Numbered from the stretch's first letter, positions 16,057 through 25,062 are shown. The stretch is DNA of 42,635 nt from Marinitenerispora sediminis (GCF_003336425.1 NZ_QEIO01000034.1:1-42635), one strand, 5' to 3'. Numbers and translations are program-made. Notes: a model not told the origin generated them from the letters alone.

Positions 16057-16845
16057 TCACCTGTTCCCCGTGCTCGGCGCGGGAGACCCGGCCGGCACGC
16101 CCAGCAGCTGCCGTGCCAGTACGGTCCCTCCCGCCGTGGCCGCGGGGAAGACGAGGACGGCGACGAACGGGATGGCGAGCAGCAGGTAGGCCGGCACCGA
16201 GAAGCCGAGCGAGCGCAACCGGTAGTGCGCCATGTGGGCGCGGCGGTCGCTCAGCCGGCGCAGGCCGCGGCGGTCGAAGGCGGCGCCGACCAGTTCGACG
16301 CACAGGATCCAGCCGCCGAACAGCGCCGAGAGCACCGGGATCACGGTCTGCCCGACCACCGGGATGAAGCCGGCCGCGAACAGCACGATGCCGACCAGCG
16401 CGGAGACCAGGATCAGGGCCAGCGACTGCCGGATGGCGCGCAGCACCGAGCTGACCACCGGCTCCTCCACGGCCGGCGGCGCGTGGCCGAGCTCCTCCTC
16501 GACGTCCTCGGCGATCTTGTCGTACAGGGGGAAGCCGAGCGCCAGCGTGATGCCGGTGAAGCCGACCACCATGACGAGCACGAGACCCGCGACGAGGGCG
16601 ATCCCGAAGGCCACCCGCAGGGTGGTGCGCCAGACCTCGTCCCAGTTGTCGGCGAACGGGGTCATCCAGGCGACGAGGTCGGCGGCGTTCGTGATCAGCA
16701 GCACCAGCGCGACCACGAAGAGCACCGAGGTGACGAGCGGCGGGATCGCGCCGAGCACGAACAGCTTCGGGCGGCGCAGGATGAGGCTGAACCCCTGGAG
16801 GAGCGCGCCGGCGCCGGTGAGGACTTCGCGTACAGGATTGGTCAC
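16057..16845 (-). CDS. EI24-domain (CysZ-like) integral membrane protein
   Basis: The 262-residue protein has several strong hydrophobic segments. They lie at about 30-55 (PPLVTSVLFVVALVLLIT), 75-105, 145-185 and 212-240. It matches the EI24/CysZ family layout. In other bacteria CysZ imports sulfate, but actinobacterial members are unproven and often kept without cys genes. The Lys/Arg-rich loop RRLSDRRAHMAHYRLRSLGFS is typical of the family. It is convergent with ddl and has no obvious operon partner. I assign the family with good confidence and the transport role only as a possibility. Confidence 0.85.
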   Translation of the reverse strand: MTNPVREVLTGAGALLQGFSLILRRPKLFVLGAIPPLVTSVLFVVALVLLITNAADLVAWMTPFADNWDEVWRTTLRVAFGIALVAGLVLVMVVGFTGITLALGFPLYDKIAEDVEEELGHAPPAVEEPVVSSVLRAIRQSLALILVSALVGIVLFAAGFIPVVGQTVIPVLSALFGGWILCVELVGAAFDRRGLRRLSDRRAHMAHYRLRSLGFSVPAYLLLAIPFVAVLVFPAATAGGTVLARQLLGVPAGSPAPSTGNR

Positions 16846-17113
16846 GACGCGACCTTATCGCCGGTTCGCGGGGTTTCGAGCAGGTCCGTCATGCGAGCGG
16901 GGGCCCCGGACCCCCGCCGAGCCTCGCTGGCGGGGACGCGGCGGGCCATGCGCGTGCTAAGGTGCCCGGGTCAATATCAGTTGAGGTTCATCAGCGCCAG
17001 GTTGGTGGTGGAGTGCGCTGGTCCACCCGCATGGTCGCGGGCAGGGCCGGCCGCGTCCCCGCGACGTCGCGTCCCTGCCTCGGGACCGTACGTCTTCCGG
17101 AAGGACGCCCACC
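16846..17113. other. divergent intergenic region
   Basis: This 268-base region lies between the EI24 gene and the ATC-hydrolase-like gene. An AT-richer patch at 16970-16995 (GTCAATATCAGTTGAGG) is the only candidate promoter or operator sequence. No gene was recognised. Confidence 0.4.
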
Positions 17114-17803
17114 ATGACCACCACCGACGTGTTCGACCACGGCGACGGCGGCTATCAGCCTGACCCGGACCGCGAGACCACGCTCCTCCTCGACGCCTTC
17201 TTCGACCACCTCGCCGGGACGGTGCGCGCCCGCGCCCTCGCCGGCGACCTGGTCCCCCGGATGCGCGCCCGGCACGCCGAATTGGTCGCCGCGAACGCAC
17301 ACCGGGTCGTGGACGAGCCGGCCCGCCACAACCTGCGGCTGACCCTCGCGCTGGTCGCCGCCTACGAGCTCCTCCGGCCGGTTATGGGCCGCGCCGATGC
17401 CGTGGAGGAGGTGCGGGAGGCGCTCGTCGAGCCGATGGGCGACGAGCTGCGCGCGGGCACCCGGGCCGTGCTGGACGCGGCGCCCGACCCCTTCGCGGCC
17501 ATGGTCGCCATCTCGCGGTCGCGGGAGGAGCACGCCTTCGGCGCGGGCTTCACCTTCGAGCGGGAGGTCGGCGAGGACCGCTACCTGCTGAGCGTCGGCC
17601 GGTGCTTCTACCACGACGTGCTGGCGGCCAACTCCGCGGCCGAGCTCACCCCGGTGATGTGCGCGTTCGACGCCAACTGGATCGAGGAGATCGATCCGCG
17701 GCGCCATGGCTTCCGGTTCGAACGCGCCACCACCATCGGCCTGGGCGGGACCCACTGCCCGTTCCACTTCCGGCGCACCGGCGCCGCGCCCGAGGCCGGC
17801 TAG
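17114..17803 (+). CDS. L-2-amino-thiazoline-4-carboxylate (ATC) hydrolase-like protein
   Basis: This is a 229-residue, mostly helical protein. The C-terminal segment ATTIGLGGTHCPFHFRR with its single conserved Cys is the hallmark of the ATC-hydrolase-like family. The mid part (FYHDVLAANSAAELTPVMCAFD) is also typical. The founding Pseudomonas enzyme opens ATC to N-carbamoyl-cysteine in L-cysteine production; most homologues are of unknown role. The ATG at 17114 has AAGGA upstream. It stands alone, with convergent cydC behind a strong hairpin. Family assignment is good; the reaction is inferred. Confidence 0.75.
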   Translation: MTTTDVFDHGDGGYQPDPDRETTLLLDAFFDHLAGTVRARALAGDLVPRMRARHAELVAANAHRVVDEPARHNLRLTLALVAAYELLRPVMGRADAVEEVREALVEPMGDELRAGTRAVLDAAPDPFAAMVAISRSREEHAFGAGFTFEREVGEDRYLLSVGRCFYHDVLAANSAAELTPVMCAFDANWIEEIDPRRHGFRFERATTIGLGGTHCPFHFRRTGAAPEAG

Positions 17804-17855
17804 CCCCGTCCGCACCGGCGGCCCGGGCGGGCGTGGCGCGGCGGGCCGCCGGCGT

Positions 17856-17879
17856 CGCGCGGCCCGTTCGGGCCGCGCG
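17856..17879. terminator. bidirectional terminator before cydC
   Basis: CGCGCGGCCC-gttc-GGGCCGCGCG is a perfect 10-bp stem with a tight loop, located between two convergent genes. Confidence 0.75.
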
Positions 17880-17882
17880 GGC

Positions 17883-19664
17883 TCATCCCGCGGCGGTGTG
17901 CGCCGCCCGGTACCAGCCGTCGCGGGCGAGGAGCTCGGCGTGGCTGCCGTGCTCGACCACCCGGCCGTCGGCGATGACGTAGATGTGGTCCACCCGGTCG
18001 AGGCCGGCGAGGTCGTGGGTGATGAGCAGGGTCGAGCAGCCCTCCGCCGCGGCCGCCGCGGCGAGCAGGTCGGCCATCACCGCGTCGCGGGCGTCGGGGT
18101 CCAGGTGCGCGGTCGGCTCGTCCAGCACCAGGACGCGGGGGGCGGCCAGCAGGGCGCGGGCCAGGGCCAGGCGCTGGCGCATGCCGCCGCTGAGCCGGGA
18201 GCCGTGCGAGCCGACCTCGGTGTCCAGGCTGTCCGGCATGGCCTCGACGTCGGACGCCAGCCGGGCGCGGCGCAGCGCCGCCCACAGCTCCTCGTCCCCG
18301 GCTCCCGGGCGCGCCAGCCGCAGGTTCTCCCGGAGGGTACTCGCGAACACGTGCGGGTCCTGCGGTACCCCGGAGACCGCGGCGCGGGCCTCGTCGACGG
18401 GGAGGTCGGTGAGGTCGGTGCCGCCCAGTAGCACACTCCCCGCGTCGGGGTCGCGGAACCGGAAGAGCACTGAGGCCAGCGTGCTCTTGCCCGCGCCGCT
18501 GGGGCCGAGCACCGCGACGGTGCGCCCCGGCGGCACGTCGAGGTCGACGCCGTCCAGCGCCCACTCCTCGTCGGGGCCGTAGCGCACCCGCAGGCCGCGC
18601 ACCCGCAGGTGCGGCTCTCCGGCCGGGAGTTCACGGGGGTGCTCCGGCTCGTCAACCGCCGGCGGGGTGTCCAGGACGTCGAACAGCCGCTCACCGCTGG
18701 CCCGCACCGCCCCCAGCCGGGCGGCCACGGGAGGCAGCGGCGCGACGATCTCGAACGCCGCCAGCGCCGTGAGTACCAGCACCGCGAACGGGATCGCGTC
18801 CAGCGTGCCGCCCGCCACCGCCGCCACGCCGAGCAGCAGGGCGCCCCAGACCGTCAGCCCGGTGATCAGCGCGGTGGCGCCCGCACCGAAACCCAGGATG
18901 CCGGCGTCGCGGCGCGCCACCCGCGTCAGCTCGGCGTCGGCCCGCCGCACCCGCTGCACCGCGCGGTCCATCGCACCGTAGGCGACGAGGTCCGGGGCGC
19001 CGTACAGTGTGTCGACAAGCGCGGTGGACAGCTCGCCGCGGGCCACCGCCTGCCGCCGCCCCGGACCGCGGCCGAGCACGGCCGCCGCCAGCGGCACGGC
19101 GAGGCCGGCCAGCAGCAGGCCGGCGGCGAGCAGCAGCCCGCCGGGCGCCAGCAGCGCGGTGCACACCGCGACCGCCGCGCCGCCGGTGACCACCGCCACG
19201 AGCGGCGGGGTGAGCCCGCGCACCAGCAGGTCCTGGGTGGCGTCGGTGTCGCTGACCAGCCGGCTGACCAGGTCCCCGGAGCGGAACCGGCGGACCGGCT
19301 CGGTGCTCGCGAGCCGCTGGTAGACGCGCACCCGCACGTCGGCGAGCGTGCGGAAGGCGGCGTCATGGGTGACCAGCCGCTCCAGGTAACGGGTGACCCC
19401 CCGCGTCACACCGAGCGCCCGGGTGGCGACCACCGCGACGCTGAGCGCGGTGATCGGCGGATGTTGCGCGGCCGTGGCCAGCAGCCAGGCCGCGACCCCG
19501 AGCAGCGCCACTCCGGCGCCGGTCGCCGCGGCGCCGAGCAGCACGCCCAGCGCGAACCGGGCGCCGCGCGGCCGGGCCAGCGCGATCATCCGCAGCAGGG
19601 GCTCCCGCCGGGCTGGCGCCGGCGGGCGCGGCTTTGCGGGGGCCGTTCGGCCGGGACGCGTCAT
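17883..19664 (-). CDS. cydC: cytochrome bd assembly ABC exporter, subunit CydC
   Basis: This 593-residue half-transporter has an N-terminal membrane domain (about residues 30-330, six predicted spans) and a C-terminal ATPase. The ATPase has Walker A GPSGAGKS, signature LSGGMRQR, Walker B VLVLDEPTAHLD and H-loop LLITHD. With CydD it forms the transporter needed for assembly of cytochrome bd, exporting cysteine/glutathione or handling heme in studied bacteria. The ATG at 19664 overlaps the cydD stop in an ATGA arrangement, so they are translationally coupled. The frame is open further upstream, but that part is antisense-like and lacks a start context. It is the last gene of the cyd cluster. 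Confidence 0.94.
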   Translation of the reverse strand: MTRPGRTAPAKPRPPAPARREPLLRMIALARPRGARFALGVLLGAAATGAGVALLGVAAWLLATAAQHPPITALSVAVVATRALGVTRGVTRYLERLVTHDAAFRTLADVRVRVYQRLASTEPVRRFRSGDLVSRLVSDTDATQDLLVRGLTPPLVAVVTGGAAVAVCTALLAPGGLLLAAGLLLAGLAVPLAAAVLGRGPGRRQAVARGELSTALVDTLYGAPDLVAYGAMDRAVQRVRRADAELTRVARRDAGILGFGAGATALITGLTVWGALLLGVAAVAGGTLDAIPFAVLVLTALAAFEIVAPLPPVAARLGAVRASGERLFDVLDTPPAVDEPEHPRELPAGEPHLRVRGLRVRYGPDEEWALDGVDLDVPPGRTVAVLGPSGAGKSTLASVLFRFRDPDAGSVLLGGTDLTDLPVDEARAAVSGVPQDPHVFASTLRENLRLARPGAGDEELWAALRRARLASDVEAMPDSLDTEVGSHGSRLSGGMRQRLALARALLAAPRVLVLDEPTAHLDPDARDAVMADLLAAAAAAEGCSTLLITHDLAGLDRVDHIYVIADGRVVEHGSHAELLARDGWYRAAHTAAG

Positions 19665-21496
19665 GGTGCGGCCTCCGCTCCGCCGGTGCGGGCGCCGGCC
19701 CGCGCTTCGTCGGTCTCGATCCGTCCGGCGGTGAGCCGCACGGTCTCGTCGACCACGTCGGACCAGCCCCGGTCGTGGGCGACGACGAGTGCCGTGCGGC
19801 CGGCCAGCAGCCGGGTCACGGCGCGGCGCACCGCGGCCGCGTTGTCCGGGTCGAGGTGCGCCGTCGGCTCGTCGAGGAGCACGATCGGGGCGTCGCGCAG
19901 GAACGCCCGCGCCAGCGCGACGCGCTGCCGCTGCCCGGCCGAGAGCCGGGCGCCGCGCTCGCCGATCCGGGTGTCGTAGCCCTGCGGCAGCGCGCCGACG
20001 AAGCCGTCGGCCTCGGCGAGCACCGCGGCCCGCCGCACGGCCGCGAGATCGGCGTCCGGGGCGCCGAGCCGGATGTTGTCGGCGACGCTGGCGTCGAACA
20101 GGTACGGGTGCTGCGGGACCCAGGCGATCCGACTCCGCCACTCGGCGACCGCCAGGCGTTCCAGCGGGACCTCGCCGGGCCGGTCGGGGTCGGACACCAG
20201 GACCGCGCCGGACGTCGGGGCGGCGAAGCGCAGCAGCAGGGCCAGCAGCGAGCTCTTGCCCGACCCGCTCGGCCCGGTGACGAGGATCCGCCGCCCCGGC
20301 GGCACCGTGAGGGAGACGCCGCTCAGCGCGTCGGCGCTACGGCCCGGATAGCGCAGCGACACGTCGGCCAGGCGCAGCAGCGGGGCGCGCTCGCGGGTGC
20401 CGGGCACCGGCTCGGCGGTCGCCCCGGCGGCCGGTCGCGCGCCGGCCGGCCCGCCGCGGTCCAGCTCCGCGAACACCTGCTCGGCCGCGGCAACCCCCTC
20501 CATGCTGGCGTGGAAGCGGGCGCCGACCTCGCGCAGCGGCAGGTACGCCTCCGGCGCGAGGATGAGCACCAGCAGGGCGGTCTCGTAGTCGAGCTGGCCG
20601 TACATCAGGCGCAGCCCCACCTCGACCGCCACCAGCGCCACCGCGATCGTGGAGAGCAGCTCCAGCACCAGCGCGGAGAGGAACGCCACCCGCAGCGTGC
20701 CCATGGTGGCCCGGCGGTGCTCCTCGGTCACCCGGCGGATGATCGCGGCCTGTGCCTTGGCGCGGCGGAAGACCGCCAGTGTCGGCAGCCCCTCGACGAC
20801 GTCCAGGAAGTGGCCGCCCAGCCGGTTGAGCAGCCGCCACTGGCGCTGGGTGCGCGCCTGGGTGTGCCAGCCGACGAGGGCCATGAAGACCGGGATCAGC
20901 GGCAGGGTGACCGCGATGACCGCCGCGGAGATCCAGTCGGCGCCGGCCACGACGACGAGCACGGAGAGGGGGACGAGCACCGCCAGCACCAGTTGCGGGA
21001 GGTACCGGGCGAAGTAGTCATCCAGCGCGTCCAGGCCACGTGTGGCGAGCGTGACCAGTTCACCGGCGCGGGGGGTGCCCGTCCCGTCGGGGCCGGTCTG
21101 CCCTGACAACCAGACCGGTCCCGGGTCGTGGTCCCCCGGCGCGGCGCCGGGGGAGGGGCGCGATGCCGCGCCGTCGGCTCCGGGACCCTGGCCGGTGACG
21201 TGGTCCACCAGCCGGGTGCGGAGTTCGGACTTCGCCCGCGCCGCCGAGCGCAGCGCGGCGGTCTCGGCGCCGTAGGAGAGCAGCGCCCGGGCCAGGGCGA
21301 CCGCGGCCACGCCGGCGATCGCGCCGGACAGCTCGGCGGCTCCCGCCCCGGCCGTCGCGCCGGCGATGGTGTGCGCCAGCAGGCCCGCCTGGGCGAGCAC
21401 GAGGCCGGTCGCCGCCGTGCCGCAGAGCACGGTGACCGCAAGGTGCACCCGCACCGCGCGGGCGGTGCGCACCAGCCTCGGGTCGAGGGGCTTCAT
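19661..21496 (-). CDS. cydD: cytochrome bd assembly ABC exporter, subunit CydD
   Basis: This 611-residue half-transporter partners CydC. The membrane domain covers about residues 20-330. Within it is a low-complexity Gly/Pro/Asp-rich insert (about 102-142, after DHVTGQGPGADG) not normally found in CydD. The ATPase has Walker A GPSGSGKSS, signature LSAGQRQR, Walker B IVLLDEPTAHLD and H-loop LVVAHD. It starts 30 bases after cydB on the same strand. The four-gene order cydA-cydB-cydD-cydC is the usual actinobacterial one. Confidence 0.94.
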   Translation of the reverse strand: MKPLDPRLVRTARAVRVHLAVTVLCGTAATGLVLAQAGLLAHTIAGATAGAGAAELSGAIAGVAAVALARALLSYGAETAALRSAARAKSELRTRLVDHVTGQGPGADGAASRPSPGAAPGDHDPGPVWLSGQTGPDGTGTPRAGELVTLATRGLDALDDYFARYLPQLVLAVLVPLSVLVVVAGADWISAAVIAVTLPLIPVFMALVGWHTQARTQRQWRLLNRLGGHFLDVVEGLPTLAVFRRAKAQAAIIRRVTEEHRRATMGTLRVAFLSALVLELLSTIAVALVAVEVGLRLMYGQLDYETALLVLILAPEAYLPLREVGARFHASMEGVAAAEQVFAELDRGGPAGARPAAGATAEPVPGTRERAPLLRLADVSLRYPGRSADALSGVSLTVPPGRRILVTGPSGSGKSSLLALLLRFAAPTSGAVLVSDPDRPGEVPLERLAVAEWRSRIAWVPQHPYLFDASVADNIRLGAPDADLAAVRRAAVLAEADGFVGALPQGYDTRIGERGARLSAGQRQRVALARAFLRDAPIVLLDEPTAHLDPDNAAAVRRAVTRLLAGRTALVVAHDRGWSDVVDETVRLTAGRIETDEARAGARTGGAEAAP

Positions 21497-21526
21497 CGGC
21501 GGCTGATCTCCTGTCGGCGACGGCGG

Positions 21527-22609
21527 CTATCCGGTGACGGGGGGCTCGGGCTCGCGCCGGGCCGCCGGCAGCACCACGGGCCCGGGCGCGCCCCCGTGGC
21601 CACCGTACGCCGGCGCCGGCTCGATGTGCTCCCGGGTCACCCGGCGGCGGAACACCCAGTAGCTCCACGCCTGGTAGCCGATGACCACGGGCAGCGCCAC
21701 CAGGGTCACCCAGCTGATGACGGTGAGCGTGTACTCGGCGGACGCGGCGTTGCGCACGGTCAGGTTGTACGCGGGATCGATGGTCGAGGGCAGCACGTCG
21801 GGGAACAGCGATCCGAACAGCAGCGCGGTGGCCGCGGCGATCGCCGTCGCGGTGGCGGCGAACGACCACCCCTCGCGGCCGCGCGCGGCGAGCAGCACGC
21901 CCGCGACCAGCGCGATCGCGGCCAGAGCGGCGAGCGGGGCGGTCCACGCGCGGCCGTGCGCGAACTGAGTCCAGGCCAGGAAGACCGCGAGCAGCGGGAC
22001 CGCGGCGAGTGCCGTGCGCAGGACCGCGGTGCGCGCGCGCCGGCGCACCGGGCCGTCGGTCTTCAGGGTCAGGAAGACGGCGCCGTGCAGGGTGAACAGC
22101 GCCAGGGTGGTGAGCCCGCCGAGCAGCGAGTAGGGGTTGAGGAGGTCGGACAGGCCGCCGACGACGATCTGGTCGGCGTCCACCCGCAGTCCCCGGACGA
22201 GGTTGCCGAACACCACGCCCCACAGCACGGCGGGCAGCACGCTGCCGGCCACGATGGCGCGGTCCCACGCGGCCCGCCAGCGGTCGGTGTCGACCTTCCC
22301 CCGGTACTCGAAGGCGACCCCGCGCACGATCAGGGCGAGCAGGATGAGCAGCAGCGGCAGGTAGAGGCCGCTGAGCATCGAGGCGTACCAGGCGGGGAAG
22401 GCCGCGAACATGGCGCCGACGGCGGTGATGAGCCACACCTCGTTGCCGTCCCACACCGGGCCGATCGAGTTGATCATGACCCGCCGGTCGGTGTTGTCCC
22501 GGCCGACGACCGGCAGCAGTGCGCCGACGCCGAAGTCGAAGCCCTCCAGCACGAAGTAGCCGGTCCACAGGATCGCGATGGCGACGAACCAGATGACGGG
22601 GAGATCCAT
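21527..22609 (-). CDS. cydB: cytochrome bd quinol oxidase, subunit II
   Basis: The 360-residue membrane protein starts with the family signature WFVAIAILWTGYFVLEGFDF (about 7-26) and contains several further hydrophobic helices. INSIGPVWDGNEVW (about 46-59) is the conserved quinol-oxidase loop. It is the scaffold subunit pairing with CydA. The C-terminal tail is Pro/Gly-rich and cytoplasmic. It begins 12 bases after cydA, so the two subunits are cotranscribed. Confidence 0.96.
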   Translation of the reverse strand: MDLPVIWFVAIAILWTGYFVLEGFDFGVGALLPVVGRDNTDRRVMINSIGPVWDGNEVWLITAVGAMFAAFPAWYASMLSGLYLPLLLILLALIVRGVAFEYRGKVDTDRWRAAWDRAIVAGSVLPAVLWGVVFGNLVRGLRVDADQIVVGGLSDLLNPYSLLGGLTTLALFTLHGAVFLTLKTDGPVRRRARTAVLRTALAAVPLLAVFLAWTQFAHGRAWTAPLAALAAIALVAGVLLAARGREGWSFAATATAIAAATALLFGSLFPDVLPSTIDPAYNLTVRNAASAEYTLTVISWVTLVALPVVIGYQAWSYWVFRRRVTREHIEPAPAYGGHGGAPGPVVLPAARREPEPPVTG

Positions 22610-22621
22610 GGCAGCCCGTTC

Positions 22622-24073
22622 CTAGTAGACGAACGCGGGGACAGGGGCGCTGGCGTCGCCGGCGGAGTCGTCGTCCTTGGGCGGGACGACGTGCGCCGGG
22701 CCGGCCTTGATGTAGCGCCAGAGCAGCCCGGCCTCGACGACCGCGAGTACGCCGTAGACGGCCGTGAAGAGGGCGAGGGAGAGGGCGACCTCGGCGAGGC
22801 TCACGCCGGGGGAGACACTCTGCGCGGTGAGGAGCTCGCCGTGCACGGTCCACGGCTGCCGGCCCATCTCGGTGAGCACCCAGCCGAAGATGTTGGCGGC
22901 CAGCGCCAGCGGCAGGCCGAGGACGGCGGCGTGGTAGAACCAGCGGGTCGCGGGCAGCCGGTCGCGCCGGGTGAGCCACAGGCCGAGCGCCGACAGCGCG
23001 ACGCTGAACATCCCGAACCCCATCATGAGCCGGAACGACCAGTACAGGACGAAGATGTTGGGCGTGTAGTCGCCCGGTCCGTACGCCGCCTCGTACTGCG
23101 CCTGGAGGTTGTTGATGCCCTCGACGGTGCCGCCGAACTCGCCGGTGGCCAGGAAGCTCAGCACGTAGGGGATGTTGAGGTCGAAGACGTTGGTGCGGGC
23201 CTCGGTGTCGCCGACCGCGAACATCGAGAAGTGCGCGGCGTCCTCGGTGTTCCACAGCGCCTCGGCGCCGGCCAGCTTCATGGGCTCGTAGGCGGCGGCG
23301 AGCTTGGCCTGGTGGTCACCGGAGTAGACGACGAGCACGCCGGCGATGAGGGTGACGAGCATGCCCACCCGCAGGGTGCGCCGGAACAGCTCGTGGTCGC
23401 CCTTGGGCGGGGCCACGCCGGGCTCTCCGGTGTCGCCGTGCGCCCGGCTGCGCCACAGCTTGAAGGCGCTCACCGCGACCACGAACATGCCGGCGGTGAT
23501 GAACGCCGCGCTCACCACGTGCAGGTAGGTGGACCACGCCTGCGGGTTCGCCAGCACGGCCCAGATGTCGGTGAGCTGGGCGCGCCCGGTCTCGGGGTCG
23601 ACCCGGTAGCCGACCGGGTGCCGCATCCAGGCGTTGGCGGCCAGGATGAAGTAGGCGGACAGGTTGGTGCCGATCGCGGCGGCCCAGATGCACGCCAGGT
23701 GCACCTTCTTCGGCAGCTTGTCCCATCCGAAGATCCACAGGCCGATGAAGGTGGACTCCAGGAAGAAGGCGAGCAGCGCCTCCATGGCGAGCGGGGCTCC
23801 GAAGACGTCGCCGACGAAGCGCGAGTACTCACTCCAGTTCATCCCGAACTGGAACTCCTGCACGATGCCGGTCACGACGCCCATGGCGAAGTTGATCAGG
23901 AAGAGCTTCCCGAAGAACTTCGTGGCCTGGAGGTACTCGTGCCGCCCCGTGCGCAGCCACGCGGTCTGCAGGCTGGCGACGATGACCGACAGGCCGATCG
24001 TCAGGGGCACGAACAGGAAGTGGTAGATGGTGGTGACTCCGAACTGCCACCGTGCGAGGTCCATTGCGTCCAT
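22622..24073 (-). CDS. cydA: cytochrome bd quinol oxidase, subunit I (short Q-loop type)
   Basis: This 483-residue heme-bearing subunit oxidises quinol and reduces oxygen to water at the membrane, supporting growth at low oxygen. Axial-ligand candidates are His18 (TTIYHFL), His185 (TYLHVVS) and Met350/351 (FRLMMGFG). The proton-path glutamates Glu99 and Glu106 are present. The GRQPW motif (404-408) is intact. The quinol loop around HQAKLAAAYEPMKLAGAEAL (254-273) is short and lacks the long insert of the E. coli enzyme. The ATG at 24073 has GGAGAGG six bases upstream. It opens the cyd operon, behind a cluster of dyads. Confidence 0.97.
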   Translation of the reverse strand: MDAMDLARWQFGVTTIYHFLFVPLTIGLSVIVASLQTAWLRTGRHEYLQATKFFGKLFLINFAMGVVTGIVQEFQFGMNWSEYSRFVGDVFGAPLAMEALLAFFLESTFIGLWIFGWDKLPKKVHLACIWAAAIGTNLSAYFILAANAWMRHPVGYRVDPETGRAQLTDIWAVLANPQAWSTYLHVVSAAFITAGMFVVAVSAFKLWRSRAHGDTGEPGVAPPKGDHELFRRTLRVGMLVTLIAGVLVVYSGDHQAKLAAAYEPMKLAGAEALWNTEDAAHFSMFAVGDTEARTNVFDLNIPYVLSFLATGEFGGTVEGINNLQAQYEAAYGPGDYTPNIFVLYWSFRLMMGFGMFSVALSALGLWLTRRDRLPATRWFYHAAVLGLPLALAANIFGWVLTEMGRQPWTVHGELLTAQSVSPGVSLAEVALSLALFTAVYGVLAVVEAGLLWRYIKAGPAHVVPPKDDDSAGDASAPVPAFVY

Positions 24074-24106
24074 GCCCGCCTCTCCGCGATTTCGGCTCGA
24101 CGACCG

Positions 24107-24143
24107 GTAGTACTACAAAGTGTAGTTCTACGGCGTGTAGTAA
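24107..24143 (-). promoter_or_regulatory. clustered GTAG/CTAC dyads upstream of cydA (probable operator)
   Basis: The plus strand contains GTAGTACTAC (24107-24116, perfect palindrome), ACTACA-aag-TGTAGT (24112-24126, perfect 6-bp arms) and CTAC-ggcgt-GTAG (24128-24140) in a run of overlapping sites. The middle dyad resembles sites bound by BlaI/MecI/CopY-family winged-helix repressors. The region is AT-rich for this genome and 34 bases before the cydA start. On the minus strand TACACT within it could be the -10. Confidence 0.65.
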
Positions 24144-24402
24144 ATCGACGGAGCCGAGCGAGGGGGAGGTCACGTCGGGCCGCGCGGACCCGGCGCGGCG
24201 CGGTCGGCGGGGAGCGGTCCGGGGGAGCGCCGCGAGCACGCGGGCGGGCTGACCTCCGGCTCCGCCGGGGCGGCGGTGCGCCCCGGCGGTACCGCCAGTC
24301 GGCCGCGCCGGCCCGTCCGGCGCGGCGCGTGCGGCGGAAAGTGAGCGGGAACACGCGGGGAGAGCGCTCGCGGCGCCGTCCCCGGGGCGCCGCGCGCACG
24401 CG
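24144..24402. other. non-coding stretch between the cyd control region and the DUF305 gene
   Basis: This GC-rich stretch contains no credible gene. Besides the hairpin at 24369-24394 I see only short G/C inverted repeats. Confidence 0.5.
24369..24394 (-). terminator. hairpin after the DUF305 gene
   Basis: CGCGGCGCC and GGCGCCGCG form a 9-bp perfect stem starting eight bases after the stop of the minus-strand gene. It would separate DUF305 from cydA. Confidence 0.6.
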
Positions 24403-25053
24403 TCAGGAGGTGCCCGGCCGCACGCCGCGCTCCTCCAGCATGCGGGTCATGAGCTCGATCTCGGAGCGCTGCGCTCCGGCCATGCCGCGCGCGAACCCGG
24501 TCACCATGGGCTCGCGTGCCAGGCTCGCCGCCGCGTCCGCCATCTCCGCGCCGCCCTGGTGGTGCTCGATCATGAGCTCCAGGTACTGGATCTCGGCCTC
24601 CTCGCCCTCGGCCGCGGCGAGCGCGTCCATGTCCTCCTCCGTGGCCAGACCGGGCATGCGCTCCGGTGCGTCGCCGTGGCCGTGTCCGGCCATCCACGCC
24701 ATGGGGGGCTGGGCGCCGCGCGCGCCCAGCCCCCACTGGACCAGCCAGCCCTGCATGCGCCCGATCTGCGACTGCTGCGTGGTGGCGATGTCGTAGGCCA
24801 CGGTTCGCAGCGTCGGGTCCTCGGCCGTCTCCAGGACGGTCATCGACATGTCCACGGCCTGGGCGTGGTGCGCGCTCATGTCGCGGAGGAAGCCCGCGTC
24901 CGCGGAGTTGTCCAGCGGGTAGCCCGGCCGTCCCAGCACGTAGCCGGCGACCAGCGCCGCCGCGACGAGTACCGCCACGAAGGGGAGTGGAACCGCGCGG
25001 CGGCGCGGACGCGACCCGGTTGATACGTCCCTGCCGTCGCCTTCGTTACTCAC
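24403..25053 (-). CDS. DUF305 family membrane-anchored, His/Met-rich protein
   Basis: The 216-residue protein has one N-terminal membrane span (about 22-42, FVAVLVAAALVAGYVLG) and an extracytoplasmic DUF305 (ferritin-like four-helix) domain. The two signature helices are present: FLRDMSAHHAQAVDMSM and LMIEHHQGGAEMAD. Their HH...M patterns are often proposed to bind copper or another metal. A further AGHGHGD stretch lies between them. I use the GTG at 25053, which has AGGA eight bases upstream; an ATG at 25062 is an alternative. It is divergent from a DUF3105 gene, a pairing seen repeatedly in actinobacteria. Confidence 0.85.
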   Translation of the reverse strand: MSNEGDGRDVSTGSRPRRRAVPLPFVAVLVAAALVAGYVLGRPGYPLDNSADAGFLRDMSAHHAQAVDMSMTVLETAEDPTLRTVAYDIATTQQSQIGRMQGWLVQWGLGARGAQPPMAWMAGHGHGDAPERMPGLATEEDMDALAAAEGEEAEIQYLELMIEHHQGGAEMADAAASLAREPMVTGFARGMAGAQRSEIELMTRMLEERGVRPGTS

Positions 25054-25062
25054 GGGAACCAT

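Noticed and set aside
16970-16995. A SoxR-like or iron-box operator before the ATC-hydrolase-like gene
   Set aside because: Only one half (AGTTGAGG) resembles a known motif and there is no symmetry, so no regulator can be suggested.
21128-24796. 1222-residue plus-strand open frame opposite cydD, cydB and cydA
   Set aside because: It spans several real genes and their gaps on the other strand, is rich in Gly, Arg and Gln, and has no domain. It is a GC-driven shadow.
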